64,000 bases of DNA. Origin: Oxytricha trifallax. Taxonomy: Eukaryota; Ciliophora; Spirotrichea; Sporadotrichida; Oxytrichidae. The stretch covers positions 1 through 64,000 of the forward strand of contig ARYC01000786.1 of NCBI GenBank assembly GCA_000711775.1. Direction: 5' to 3'. Within the stretch, counting starts at the first letter, position 1. Each line of letters opens with the position of its first letter. Both the position numbers and the translations under genes were made by a program. Shown here in pieces: positions 1 to 12,807 of the stretch. The notes under the pieces were generated by a model that was given only the letters and a program-made list of their open reading frames with translations, did not search any database and was not told the DNA's origin.

Positions 1-1900
1 GTTAAAACTTAATTAGGAGCATATTAAATTTAAAAATGTTTAATAATTTTACCTCCAAATTAAGTTCAAACTTGATTTGGAGGACCTCCTAGAGAAACAA
101 AACTTCATTAGGAGTATTTTAATTTACTAAAATGTATAAAGTTCTCTTAAAATATGTCAACTTACAGTCTTTTATGGTTAGTTAATTTTCTTAACTATCA
201 GCAAAGAATCTACCAGAGTGTCTTATACTCGACTAATATAGTTTATCAAGGTATATTTAGTCATTATTATAATAAAATATATCAGCAAACTAAAATGAGC
301 GTAACCTTTTGAGAAGAGCGGCATTACTTGGATAAAATTAATAAAAATTATCATTCCAGCAACCAAGAAAAGTAGAGACCAGAGACGCTTGTACTCAGTG
401 GGAGCCTACTTATGACAATTTTGACAAGTATAACTTTGAGATTTAAATATAAGTTAAGTAGGAAGTTATCAAAGAAGCTTTGCAAGTTGAGGAGGAGGTT
501 AAACAACCCGCCATAGAGCATTAATATATACCAGCCAAAATTCACTTTTAATGCAAAGAATGCAATAAAGTTTTCCCTTACAAGTCAACTTATAAGAGAC
601 ACTTGAGGATATACACAACGATAAGCCAAGGTTATATCTCAAGCATTAAAAAAAAGACGGGAAGTATGTCTGTGAGTTCTGTGAGAAGCCATATTCTCAA
701 ACTAGAGACCTCAAAGTGCACTTAAAGAAAAAGCACAATCAAAGTTTAGTCTTCATTCATGAACCTACAGGAAATAGATTCCTCTAAAAAAGAAGATCAA
801 GAAACCCAGTGGAGTCTCTTAGAGTTGAAGTCTAGAAGTAAGTTAAAATGAAGAAAGCAGTCAAGAACTTTCCAGTCTCTGAGATCAATAAAATCATGGT
901 CAAAATAGAGGCAATGAAGACTCCCATATTAAAAATTATTGACTTAGATACTTGCCTAAAAAGCTACCTCACTCTTAAGATAAAATAGAGAAGAGAGTCA
1001 TTACTCATGACTAATATGCTTACAAGATATATCCTTTCAATTACTTCCTTGCTGATGACAAGTTCCAAATGGAATTCGCTAATGAATATTATGCTCTTTA
1101 AAAGGCAAAGTTAAATGAGTACAGGCATATCATACAGCTTGATGCTATATTACTAGGTAAAGATCATGTAGCATTCAGGCTTCCTTTACTAGAAATGACT
1201 TACAGAGAATTCTTATCTGACAATAGATGTCAGAGATAAATTAGCTAGATAGTATAGCAAATAGTTGAGGGGATTGAAGAGCTTCACAAGCTAGGTTATG
1301 TTCATAGAGACTTAAAGCCAGAGAACATCATGATGAACTTTCAGCATCATAGAATTTATATTATTGACTTCAACAGAGCTCAAAGAGTGCAAGCCTCTGC
1401 ATAAGGAAATGTATACGGCACTCCTGGATATTTTCCAGAGAGAGAGGATTGGAGAGATGGAGACACTTAATGGGATATCTGGGCTCTAGCAGTAATAATA
1501 ATAGAGACGACATGCCAAGAAACGATTACTTTAGCTGCAAGGGTGAGAGAGATTCTAAACAGAGAATCAAACAATATCTCGATAAAAATAAAATAAATGG
1601 AGGTCTCAGAGAACTTGCATACTCAACTATTATCAAGCCAAGCTAAGAGAATTAACAAACAATAGAAACAATCAAACATCAACTTAGAAAGATAAAATTC
1701 AGAGAACTGCCACATGACTCTAAGCTTATGTTTGTGTGAAATATTTTAAAAACTCGCTTGTTATACTCACTTAAAATACTAATATTTAAACATTAAACCC
1801 CTACATAAACCCTATTAAAACCCTAATAAAACATGCGTTAATAGTCTACTTTCATCAATCAAAAACTCAATCAAACTACTGAAAGGGTTTTGGGGTTTTG
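1..1900 (+). mobile_element. TBE transposon copy A, right part only
   Basis: Right portion of a telomere-bearing element cut by the window start. It shows the inter-gene spacer with TTAATTAGGAGC-type motifs (about 1-120), the zinc-finger/kinase gene (about 481-1739) and a right end GGGTTTTGGGGTTTTG at 1885-1900, followed by AAT. The same order and ending are seen in the complete copy at 38883-42932. The protein differs clearly from the other three copies, so this is a separate subfamily or an older copy. Its transposase and 22-kDa genes should lie left of the window. Confidence 0.85.
481..1739 (+). pseudogene. TBE 57-kDa-type zinc-finger/protein kinase, frameshifted
   Basis: Read with TAA/TAG as Gln. 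A first C2H2 finger (CKECNKVF...RHLR, about 551-606) is followed in another frame by a second (CEFCEKPY...HLKKKH, about 667-735). A kinase-like domain follows, with catalytic loop HRDLKPEN at about 1303-1326 and IIDFNRA at about 1360-1380, where the usual DFG is DFN. It ends at TGA 1737-1739. At least two single-base shifts are needed, one between the fingers and one near 1495, so this copy is probably inactive. The start codon is not clear. The family role is unknown beyond being carried by TBEs. Confidence 0.8.
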
Positions 1901-1914
1901 AATGCGCCTTTCAG
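1879..1914. repeat. TBE right terminus inside a short inverted repeat
   Basis: The G4T4 terminus of copy A (1885-1900) is flanked by CTGAAAGG (1879-1886) and CCTTTCAG (1907-1914), which could pair across the junction between element and flank. This may be chance. Confidence 0.4.
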
Positions 1915-2428
1915 TTTGGCTGGTATTACTGGTAATATTCTCTGCATTTATAATTTTATATTGTACTTATTTAAATTAGTTTGTATTTCATATTTTCTAA
2001 TCATCCTATCACATCACTTTTTATACTTTTATAAATGTTTATTAATTATTATATAACTTCTTTATTATAATATTATTGGGTTGATAGATTCTTGATTAGA
2101 TTCCTCACATAATGAAAAATTCTTTAGTTGACATAATTTATCTTAAATCATACCAAGATTTATATAATTAACCGATATCAATTATTCTATCAATATAAAA
2201 TAATCATTATTCAATGTCTAAATTAATTAAATTATTTAATTAATTGTTTAGCAAACATCTATTAAACTAGAATAAGAAGAGGATAAATAGTCATCTTAAC
2301 TTACCTAGTTACTACAGCCATTATTAAGACCCTAACCAAAGAAGCAACTCAAGTAATTTGTCCCTTGAGGACCAGCACTTGAACTAATCCTTTCCTTTAA
2401 AGCCTAAACTACTAAGCCTTCCATCCAA
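1904..2428. other. AT-rich flank and likely 5' UTR of the next gene
   Basis: No gene recognised up to about 2260. From about 2262 to 2431 a second code-6 frame is open and ends at the TGA that overlaps the ATG of the next gene. It could be leader sequence or an upstream exon or segment. Confidence 0.3.
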
Positions 2429-2907
2429 ATGACTGAAGAAGAATTCAAGAGATACAAGTAGAAATTTGGCACTAACTCTTTCAAAAAATAACTTGAAAAA
2501 TATTTATTCTTTCTCAAAAATATGGAAGGTAAGATAATAGTATTCAATAGAAGAAAAAAAACTTGAACGCGCTCATCTTCTATAGGAGACGTGTTGAACA
2601 TATAGTCAGGGGAAAGGTAGGTTGACATCAAGAAACCCATATGAAAAACATAGTAAATACAATATATGTCTACGAAAAAGACAGCTACTAATTCAACCCA
2701 AATTAGGAAATCTATAAAGAACTTTACTCTGACTACATAAGAGTTTTAACTCATGTAAGAACATAAACAAAACAAGAATAACAATTCTAAAGAGGTGAGA
2801 TAGAACTCACCCCAGACATCCCACCTAAGATAGAAAATGACTCAAACTGGTAGAGTTATTCAAGTCTCAATGAAGATAGTTGTGATGACGACTGGGAGGA
2901 TTACTGA
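2429..2907 (+). CDS. Two-exon gene, unknown function (124 aa)
   Basis: ATG at 2429 opens a frame (MTEEEFKRYKQKF...) that runs to 2528. A GT...AG intron at 2529-2632 (104 nt) follows, and exon 2 runs 2633-2907 to TGA. Exon lengths sum to 375 nt, exactly 125 codons, and the phase is kept across the intron, which supports the model. The protein is hydrophilic and Gln/Glu-rich, with a strongly acidic C-terminus (NEDSCDDDWEDY). No family recognised. Unlike most coding islands here it has no internal TGA. It could be one germline segment of a macronuclear gene. Confidence 0.65.
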
Positions 2908-5290
2908 ACAAGTCCAACATACCAAAATATAAATTGAAAGAATTCTTCATGTTGACTACTATGGAAATGAAAGAGACTCAGACACTTACAAAATTCTGTA
3001 GTTAATATAAGTTTTAGTTTGAATTAAAATTAGAACTAGCTACATGTAAAAGGACTTGATCCTTTAACATATTTTATACTCGTGGGCCCTTGAGGTCCAG
3101 ATGTGAGTTAATTATTATTATTATTATTTATATTATTTCTATTTTTGAATTAATTATAGATTAATTGTTCATTCATTCAATAATTCATTTAATTAATTTC
3201 AAAGGTAGAATCTAAACATATTAATTTAAGCACTAAAATACTAATTCCTATTTTTAAGCCTGCAAAATCAATGAAAATGCTGAGACGCATGCTTCTTAAA
3301 TACCAAGCAAAAATGAATACTAGTTAACTTGGAAAAAGAAAAATAATACTCAAATCTCTAGTTTATAACTTAATATCGTCTGCATGTCAGGATTATAGTA
3401 AAGATATCATTGAAATGTTTATACTATGATAAAATTATAAAATATTTGTAAGATATCCCTGGAAAGTCAGTTATCAAATTCCTAGGCTTAAGAAAGTATT
3501 GTGCAAATAATAAAATATATTTGTTCATAAATACAAATATAAAAAAGAAAATTTTTTATGAAATAAATGCATTATTTAATAAAGAATACCAAAATCGATA
3601 TTATGATAAACATTTGATCGATAAATATGAGGAACATATTAACATCAAGAGAAAAAGAAGGATACAAATTCACTAAATTAAAATTGAGTAAATATTTTCT
3701 AAATTTCTGATAGTTATAGTAAATTCGTTATATATCATTATATTTGAAGTGGTAATTTACACATCAGAAGTAGTTATAAACATTTACCATTTTAAATAAT
3801 GAGCTCTTTGTAATGAATATTGAGCTTAATGATTGAAAAATAGCAATATAATTCAATAAATATATTAAGTTAATTTTGCACTATACCCTGCCATAGAAAA
3901 TCTTCTAAAACAATTGATTAACATCATTCTTGAAATAAATATATTTTACTATAAATAAAATTAATCTTTTAAAAATATATGATAAGTAGTGTTTATATTT
4001 ATATTCTATTCTTCACTTAATTAAAATTATAAAATAATTTACATTAATTAATTTAGAAAAAAAAACCATTATTTCTATCATAAGCAAAAAACTACAGCTG
4101 ATAAGTTAGTACCAACTACTATTAAACAGATATTTTCCTTATTGAAGAATAAATAAGAGTATGAGGTATTGTTGTAAGTTTTGATATATAAAATTTCTTT
4201 TGGATAAAAATAAAAGTAATTTAAAGTATTCAAAAGTATGAAACTGAATAAATAATATACTGAAACCTAAAAAATTAATGAATTAACTGAATAACTTCTT
4301 TTAAGCAGATAATTCTAAGCATTTACTTAAATAGAATATTTTCATGCAATAATCTAGCATAAATGCTTATTTTCTCTATCAATTAACCAAAATTTTTTTA
4401 TTTATTTGTTAACATAAGTCATGAAGCAATTATAATGGTATGAAACGTATGATTCGATAAAGTGGTAGTATGAAAATGAAATTTAAATTTATCAAATAAA
4501 GCACGAATTTCGCAAGGAAATCTTTGTAATAAAAAGCTACTAGATTAATATTTTTAGAATTAAATGAGCCAGATAAAGAGTTAATCAAGTCAATTAAAAG
4601 CATCTAATTCTTATAAGAGAATCTCAGGATGAATGAATTTAATAAATTCCCTATGATTCCTTAAAATTTTATAATAGAAGCTGTAATCTCACCTAAGGCC
4701 AAAATTACTTGAATTCTAAAATATCAGAAATTTTAGATTAAAAATTGGCATTGGTAATTAGGGGAATAGATTTGAAAGCTTTAATTTCTTAAACAAAAGC
4801 ATATATTGAATATATATTATAACTTAATCACTAAAAATTTAATGACAGCACAATATTTAAAACTGATTGTAAAATTAAATTATATTTTTAATGGAATTTA
4901 TATAATACATAATTTTAATTAAATAATAAGTTATAAATTTAAATTAAAACATAAAAAGCTAAATGTTAAAAGAATGATAAGCGACATTGGAAAGGTAAAA
5001 ATTGAAATTGCAAAGTATTTTGAAGAAATTAATATGATTTATATAAGTTCAATTAATTATTAATAAATATATATATTAACTTATATTAGAAAAATGGAAG
5101 CCACCCATGCGCTTAAAGAATAATAAAGAAATTTATGAGTACACTGTTGTTAATTGGGTGATTGGATTCGTCTCATTGTAAAAATTGCATTTATACTTAC
5201 TTAAATATCTCTAAAATCTTGAATGCTTCATAAATATAAATTTAAACTAATTGCAAAGCTAAAAGTTTTACAATAAAATACTTTATTACA
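2908..5290. other. AT-rich DNA, no gene recognised
   Basis: The first ~200 bases may be 3' UTR of the preceding gene. The rest is very AT-rich without conserved motifs; probably germline-limited sequence. Confidence 0.3.
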
Positions 5291-5299
5291 AAGGAACCC

Positions 5300-6126
5300 A
5301 GAAATGAATTGCATATTTAGTGAATAAATATCATTTATGTTCTCAGCTGAGACACATAAATATATGGAAGGTGTTTTCTTTGAATAAAGATAGGATACGC
5401 TGTTCAATTGAGAATATTCAAACTTCTATATTTCACTATCATAGCCTGCTTGTCTCTTAAAAATATATCAAATTTGATACAGTTAATGGAGTCAACTTTT
5501 AGATTTTCTACAAAAATTGCACCAAAGAGTTTAAAAATGATAAAAAAGATTATAATAGTCTTAAGGTGAGAGAAACTTAGGTAAGAAAGTCAATTACATT
5601 AATTCGTTGATATTCTAACCTTTTTAAAATTTATATAGATCATGGCCTCTAAAATGGAAAATCTTATAATGAAAAAGAAGGTATGAGCTGACACACAGAT
5701 GACAATCTCGGCAATAAGTCAATAGCAAAGGTTTTCAGGATATATAGCTTATTGAAATAGTAGGCATCCAAGGGGTTTTGTTTTTTCTATTCATTCTATA
5801 AATTTTAAATTATTATCGTGGAAGATTACTCTATTAGAACACGGGAAGAATTCTAATATTAACTATAGAATATTGGGGAAAACTAAATACAAAGTATCGA
5901 GACTAAGAAAAATAAAGAACAACTTTAAGAATAATTATACTATGAATCAGAAAGACTGGAAAACCACGAATAAGAATAAGTGAAGCAAAAAATTAACGAA
6001 GTAGATCGTGATGACGAATATGGCATAGAAGAGAAAGAAAGATACACTATAAATAGGAAAATTAAGTAAATATACTCCTAATATGAATAATACCAAGAAG
6101 GTTTTTAAGAATATCAAGAGACCTGA
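5300..6126 (+). CDS. Putative multi-exon gene, unknown function
   Basis: A coding-like frame is open from about 5335 (FDTVNGVNFQIFYKNCTKEF around 5473-5532) to a donor near 5581. A likely intron is 5581-5638 (GTAAG...ATAG), and a second of 38 nt begins near 5681 (GTATGAG...AATAAG). The last exon is clean to TGA 6124-6126 and very rich in Glu/Gln/Lys (EYGIEEKERYTINRKIKQIY near the end), suggesting coiled coil. The 5' end was not found. The reading from 5719 onward is the firmest part; the exon joins are inference. Confidence 0.45.
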
Positions 6127-6405
6127 AATTTTTGCAGAGTTTCAGAGTGATTAAAGTATTTCAAATGAATAAATGGACATTCATGAACAATAATAATATA
6201 CACTTCTGTAGTTTGAATTATATACATTGAAAATACAATATGTAATTTGATCGGCATGCACTTTATTTTAATTTATTATAAGAAATGTGGAGGCTTAGCT
6301 CACTTGCACTATAATTTATCTAATCTTAAACTTTTAGAGTATTTATAGGTACGAAATAATAGTTGTTTGTATTTATATTTGGGATAATTAAAGCATTCCC
6401 ATAAG
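6127..6405. other. Spacer, no gene seen
   Basis: AT-rich sequence between the preceding gene and the fold-back element; nothing recognised. Confidence 0.3.
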
Positions 6406-7960
6406 CATAGTTCTTCTGACCGAGACCCCCCCTACCCTCCTCATCCCCATAAAAATATATGACCCTCCCCCTCCCCCCATTATAGAATAAAATTTTTCAA
6501 ATTATATGAAAAACATATTCTTATGCTTTGAATCATGATCTATCTAAAATAAATCTTGCCCTGCGGGCAGCTACTGTTATTTATTATTATATTTGATAAG
6601 CTTCACTACGTCTGTCGACTTTTTTTGATGCATGCTTGTATAAGAAAATATTACTAATGAATTTTATTTTTGAGTGTCATTAATTTAATTTTTATTATAT
6701 CTATAAATATAAACGAACCCAAATTCTATTTAATAATTTTCTATATCTACAATCGTCTTTATTCGGCATAATACTTTAAAATATTATAATTAACATTTAC
6801 ACTTTTGTAAATATTTGTCTTATCATATCTTTATTAATTAAGAAAATAATATATTAAATATTAAACAATATCTAATTATTTTATTTAATATTTTAATGAT
6901 TAACAATAGTAGATTAATTTTCTTGATCATTTAATATAAATATAATTATACGTTTTATCAAAGATTTTTATTTTTCAAATTCATTGATAATTTTATAAAT
7001 TAAATTTCTCAAAATATCACAAGAAAAAAATAATAGAATTGAGATTTAGCAAACAATAGTAGCTCTATAGATTAGAGTTTGTTCAGTTTGCAAAAAATAG
7101 TCAATTAAATCTCTCATTATCTTTCCAAATAAAGTTTTTAAATCGTGTTTAAAACATATTAAGTTTATTTAGAAATTTACAGAAAATAAAACGTGTAAGT
7201 ATTAAATAATGATTAATAGATAAGGCTAATTTTTTCTAGAAGTTTGAGGTATTATATAATCTTTAAGATTTAGAGTTATTATTTGTAACTGATTTTATCC
7301 AAGATAAGATAAAGAGGAATTATAATTTTTAACGAGATGAGTTGTGTATGGACCCTAAAAATGAAGTAATTTATATAAATTATAAAAAATGAATTTAATT
7401 AATAGTGTGTTAATGAAATGGCTAAGCTATCTTACTAAAATATAAAATTAACTCATTGAATTAAAAATTCTAACTTGTATAAAATAATTTAATTAAAAAT
7501 TTTCTCTTAAACTATTTAAAAATGATTTCATAATTAATAAAGATATGATAAGACAAATATTTACAAAAGTGTAAATGTTAATTATAATATTTTAAAGTAT
7601 TATGCCGAATAAAGACGATTGTAGATATAGAAAATTATTAAATAGAATTTGGGTTCGTTTATATTTATAGATATAATAAAAATTAAATTAATGACACTCA
7701 AAAATAAAATTCATTAGTAATATTTTCTTATACAAGCATGCATCAAAAAAAGTCGACAGACGTAGTGAAGCTTATCAAATATAATAATAAATAACAGTAG
7801 CTGCCCGCAGGGCAAGATTTATTTTAGATAGATCATGATTCAAAGCATAAGAATATGTTTTTCATATAATTTGAAAAATTTTATTATAAAGGGGGGGTCA
7901 TATATTTTTTATGGGGGGGAAGGGGAGTAGCGGGGGGGGTCTTCCGTCAGAACCATAGTT
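6406..7960. repeat. Fold-back element IR1 (~1.55 kb)
   Basis: Arms at about 6410-6850 and 7530-7955 are near-perfect reverse complements, enclosing ~680 bp of AT-rich DNA. Each arm starts with a long C or G run (6426-6478 and 7888-7940) and then a GC patch (GCCCTGCGGGCAGC at 6558-6571, its complement near 7800). CATAGTT occurs directly outside both ends (about 6405-6412 and 7953-7959), consistent with a 7-8 bp target duplication. No transposase is seen inside, so it is a non-autonomous element. Confidence 0.85.
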
Positions 7961-7998
7961 TACATCAATAGATTTAGAGTCAAAGTTAACTTGTTAAT

Positions 7999-8723
7999 TC
8001 AATGTTTTATATTTATTAGAGTTTTGTTGTATTAAAGAGTAGAATACGAAAGAATGATCACATAGATTTCAAAGTTAGCAACACTTATTACTCTAAACTT
8101 TTATGTCAATGTTTTTAAGGAATAGAATGAAAATTATTGTGAATGAGCACGAGAAATCATTTGTTAACAATAATTTGAAGATTGAAATGAGTACGGCATC
8201 TCCAGGACCTTTTACTTAAGATTTGAGTAAGAGGGATAAATTAAATTGTTTGCTGCTCTCTCCACATAGTCATCAGTTTGAGTTTAAAACTCTTTCAACA
8301 GCATTGACATTTCGTGGGACTGCCTTTTCTTTCTCCTCCCTATAAGTCTAGTTCTTTTCTTTTATTAGCATTGACTTAGCCTCAATTTATCTATTTGAAA
8401 TAATATAAAGATTTTTAAACCTTTTTTTTAAAAGTAAAATTTTCAATAAGCTTTTAAAAATTGCATATATAATGTTTAGTGTCTGCATCTCCTATTCTTC
8501 TCTATTTTTAGATTTTTGATATGATTATTCTGCTTTATTAATACTTCAATGAAAATTAGCCACCTAGTCCCAATCTCTAAGTAGAAGTATTTATACCATC
8601 TGATTTCACCTTATTGCCCAGGTAATAGTTCATAAATCTCATAATTTCTTTGACTTCTATAATTTGTGTGAAAGTCCTTTTAAAATTTAATTCATTATAA
8701 AAATGCGCATTTAAAACCATCAT
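7999..8723 (-). CDS. Putative gene fragments, unknown function
   Basis: Read on the minus strand. ATG at 8723 (or 8720) opens a coding-like frame (NFKRTFTQIIEVKEIMRFMN...) through about 8420. A second frame runs from about 8410 to TGA at 7999-8001 (...SMLLKEFQTQTDDYVERAAN in its middle). The two join only with a frame change near 8420, which could be an intron, a small internal eliminated sequence or an indel. Composition is coding-like; no family recognised. Confidence 0.4.
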
Positions 8724-9921
8724 ATTAGCAGATTAAAAAATTCTTCATCCAGCAAAGCAATGCTTTTTGCTCATCTTATAGGATTGTGGCAAAATTGGGA
8801 CTTTAGAAATAAATAAAATATAAAAAATCTCACGATTATATCTTATGTAGATGATAATGCTACTCTTTAATCTGAACTTGCTTTTAAGCTTCCTTATGTC
8901 ATTACTAGAGATATTTTGCTTTTACAGAATTGATTCATCAAAATTAAAAGAATTTATTAATCAAATGGCTACTTATTATTTTTATAATGATTGTATTTGT
9001 TTGATGTTGCATAATTCTTATAGAAATAAATGTAAATTAAATTCTTTTAGTATATATCGTTAGACTGCTACATTCCTAATAAATTATTGTTGATTATTAA
9101 ATAATACAAGTATTATGTAAAATAATTTTATATGGTATTTTTAAGTCATAAATAATTAAATGATCAACCTTCCTAGTTTAAATGAAGTATCAATGATGAC
9201 AATAATAATTATTAAAAGCTTTTATTAATTTGCTCTCAAAGTAAATGATTGTACAAGCCCAGAATTTTCTTAATTGTAGCTCTTTACGTAATTATCTCCA
9301 AAATATAATAGTCTCTCATAATCCTAAATTTTAATTTTTAACATGACAATAAATATAGATTTATTTAATAAGTAACTTTTATAATAATTTTAATACATAT
9401 ATACATGCCATTTCATAATTATTTTTGAGATTTACTAATATCTAATCTTGGAATTTGAATTTCTAGCACAAATTTACAAATTTATAAATTAAATTATATC
9501 ATAAGCAATCCTCACTATCATAGTTTCAAATAATCTATAAAATTTAAATATTGTTTTTGGTTAAAATTTAAGCTTCTAAATTGTAATAAAAACTTAGACC
9601 TTTTAAGAGCTCATTAATTATAGTTTAAATATTAGCATGGCCATTCCATATACTTAAATTTAATTATTTAATAACAAGCTAAAGATATTGTCGGTAATTC
9701 TAATAAGTAATTTTAATTAGCTTAATTATATTATAATTAAATATAGTCTTAATATTAGGAGTGACATGATTCTATAGCATTAATTCCAAATGAAAATTTG
9801 TGGTATAAATTGCTCCTGAAAACGAATTGAAATGAATTAAATATTTTGGTGGATGATTGTAAGCTATGAACGAAAGCGGAGAGCTTGAAGTGCTACACAA
9901 GAAGTCCTAAATCAAATTAAT
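8724..9921. other. AT-rich DNA, no gene supported
   Basis: A 70-codon ATG frame at 8851-9063 is AT-rich and unsupported. Nothing else recognised. Confidence 0.25.
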
Positions 9922-10185
9922 ATGAATAAGAGAGATAAGCGGAAGTTTACTAATGCTACTAAGGAAACTAAATGCTCGCTTTTGTTTTAAACTAGTTTGA
10001 CTTGGTAACTATAATCAGAATTTATCTTTCCTTATTTTATAAAAAGGAACATAAAGAATAATGTGTACTTAAGAAAACATCCTAATAATCATTAATATTT
10101 TGTAAAATTACATTTCAAAAGGAGCAATGATTGCCAGAAATATGAGCTGAAATGCAATTTAAAACAAAAATAAAATATAAGTTGA
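9922..10185 (+). CDS. Small ORF, 87 aa, unknown
   Basis: ATG 9922 to TGA 10183-10185 with no internal TGA. The product is basic (begins MNKRDKRKFTNATKETKCSL) and Lys/Asn-rich. Codon choice is coding-like, but there is no homology and no splice evidence. An overlapping frame starting at about 9867 is also open in two pieces. Confidence 0.3.
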
Positions 10186-10422
10186 GGGAATAGTTTGCTT
10201 AAAAGAAAGAATAAGTAAATTTAATGGGGCTCCTGAAGCTTTATTGAAAATTTTAAAGGAATAAATTAATAACATTTGAGTAAAAATTAAATTACAAGTA
10301 ATTAACTCAACTGCATATAGATGAAAGAGATTAAATAGATTTTTATATTTGGCAGGGAATTTTAAAAATCAAAAAATTAGTTTATTTTTTGCTGTTCATA
10401 ATTGATTTTTTTAAATGACTTG

Positions 10423-10852
10423 CTATTAATATTGTAGAAAGACATTTGAATTTGGTAAATTAATAATAATTAAATTAAAAATCATTTAAATTATTGACAG
10501 TTAAAGTTGGCCAATTTAAGCGATCTAGGGCTTATTCGATAGAGAATTTAAATTAGCTGGACTTTGTTATTGGCGGTACTACTTTATCGCATCACTTGAG
10601 TGAGACAACACGACTTTAATTGAACACTTCTAAATTCATTATATTAATACTCTCACATTAAAGTCGTGTTGTCTTACTCAAGTGATGCGATAAAGTAGTA
10701 CCGCCAATAACAAAGTCCAGCTAATTTAAATTCTCTATCGAATAAGCCTAGATCGCTTAAATTGGCCAACTTTAACTGTCAATAATTTAATTGATTTTTA
10801 ATTTATTTATTATTAATTTTCCAAATTCAAATTTATTTCTACAATATTAATA
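10423..10852. repeat. Fold-back element IR2 (~430 bp)
   Basis: Arms at about 10423-10622 and 10664-10852 are reverse complements with a ~40-bp loop. Each contains AAAGTTGGCCAATTT and TTGGCGGTACTACTTTATCG. The same left-arm sequence recurs, diverged, at 63817-63960 at the window end, so this is a dispersed family. No gene inside. Confidence 0.85.
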
Positions 10853-11338
10853 TATATAATTTGAATATAATAATAAAAAGAATATGGCAGAGAAGTTGCA
10901 TTAACAATTGACTCTCTTTCACAGTGATTGTTTATATATTATTCATAATAATTCTATAACATGTACTCTTGTCTGAAATTCCCATGTAAATTAGAATTTT
11001 AGATAATCTTTTTGAAATTTACAGTTCTAATTTGAATTCATTCCATGAGTTAAAATTAAATTATTTATTTACTCATCAGTTCCATTAACTGAAGAATTTT
11101 TATTTCTGTTTATCATTAATAAATTATTATTTACTATTGACCTTATTCAATAATATTCATGAAGACTCAATCAAAAATTGGCATACCATACTTTATTTGA
11201 CTATGAAATAATTGGCGTGCCATTGTAGCTTAGTTTTAAAAAATCGTCCTTATATTATGAGTAGTTAACTTCAAGAGAGATATGCCTTTGAAGCTTTAAG
11301 CTTAAAATATATTGAAATTATTATACAAAGGTAAATGG
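10853..11338. other. AT-rich DNA, nothing recognised
   Basis: No coding or repeat signal beyond base composition. Confidence 0.25.
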
Positions 11339-11557
11339 ATGAAGGTTACAACTAATAGAATTTATTGTCAAGGAAGATATTAATGCCCAAATCACAGCAT
11401 CAAAATTTATATAATCAAAGCGAAAGGGAATATGTCTCAAATTGGAAAATACTAATGCAAAACCGGTCATACTTAATTTACTTAGCAAAAATTCTGCAAA
11501 ACACTGTAAAATTTATAAATTTGTTCAAAAGATTTCTCTTAGTAGCCTAAACTATGA
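11339..11557 (+). CDS. Small Cys-containing ORF, 72 aa
   Basis: ATG 11339 to TGA 11555-11557. The product has repeated Cys-containing units (YCQGRYQCPNH, GKYQCKTGH, FCKTLQ, ICSKDF), suggesting a small disulfide or metal-binding protein. An alternative overlapping frame reads MSRKILMPKSQ; the Cys-rich frame looks more protein-like. No family recognised. Confidence 0.3.
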
Positions 11558-11753
11558 AATTATTGTGAATATATATATATAGAAAGAGGTTGCAATAAAT
11601 TTATTATAAAATTTTATTAATTCATTAAAAATAGATCATAGATAAAAAGAAGTATCTCCTTTTAAAATATCTACAAATTATTTAAGATATAAAAACTCAG
11701 AACAAAAAATTTAATATATAGTAAGAAAATACATTTAATTGCTTCACTTTAAG

Positions 11754-12110
11754 GCGGATAGAAATCCAAAGAAGATGCAGAATGTGATTGAAGAGGGATA
11801 CTATCAAAAGTTAGAGATTTTTAAAGAGAATCATAGAATTTAATAAAATAAAGGTATATTGAATTAAGTGAAAGCATAAATGGGACGCAAAATTAAAAGA
11901 CAAGTCAAATAAAAATATATACAAATATAAGTATTTATTATTAGAGAGAATATTATTTATAATATAACCTTAAAGATATAAACTATAATTAAAACATTGA
12001 TTGGCTCGATAGTTACAAACGAAATAGAATAAGATATATAAAATAAGTAACAGCTATACATACCCTCATATTTAATAGTAATAAATCATTCATATTAATA
12101 TTTCTATTGA
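11754..12110 (+). CDS. Open frame, 118 codons, unknown
   Basis: Open frame ending at TGA 12108-12110, without an assigned start. Its first half is hydrophilic and coding-like (NPKKMQNVIEEGYYQKLEIF). The second half is AT-rich and less convincing. Could be an internal germline segment of a gene. Confidence 0.35.
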
Positions 12111-12807
12111 GCCATAATTATATTTAACTTTAAAATTAATTCAATTTAAACAATTAAATCCTAAGAATTTGACGAAATATTTTCACTATAACCAAGTTCA
12201 ATCATATTAATTGCTAAATAAAAATAAAATTATAGATTTCAGTAAATTCTATACCATCATATACTTTTTACAATTTCAAATACTTCAATATAACCAACAT
12301 CTAAGCAATCTTCAAAATTTCTTTAATAATAACTAAACTGTTTAAATATTTTATTTAATTTCGATTGCTCACTTATACTTTACAAATAAATTTTACTATT
12401 TTTGTTAACAATACAGCTGTAATTAAAATTGGGGGTTATTTAACTTGCACTTACTGTAGCTGGAGTATTCAAAATAATATAATAATTTCAGGTATTCAAC
12501 TACTGAACCATACTCCACAATGTTTACAGAGAAGTCAATAAAGATAATAATAAGTTAGATGCAAATATTTCTCCAAATTTTGACTCATTAAATAATTTCA
12601 GTTATTAAATTATAATATTATCATAAAAAAATAAAAATCAAAAAAATTTTAAAAATAAAATTTTTTATAGCTGATAAATGTAATTAATTGAAGTAAATAT
12701 ATAGAAAGGATTTTAGATAAATAGATAATAACTTAAGTTAGATTAAAAGTTTTCAGATACACTAGTGAAACATAAATTTCTAAAATTTAGTTCCTTACTA
12801 TCGTTAC
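12111..12807. other. AT-rich DNA, nothing recognised
   Basis: No supported gene on either strand. Confidence 0.25.

Noticed and set aside
2357..3102. CCCTTGAGGACCAG (near 2362) and CCCTTGAGGTCCAG (near 3087) flanking the two-exon gene, as possible recombination pointers
   Set aside because: Recombination between them would delete a convincing gene, and they differ by one base. Probably chance or a repeated element in both UTRs.
6406..7960. Large inverted repeats as assembly artefacts
   Set aside because: Arms are similar but not identical, have distinct loops, and several show target duplications, which fits real insertions.
8851..9063. 70-aa plus-strand ORF
   Set aside because: AT-rich hydrophobic frame with no support from splicing, composition or homology.
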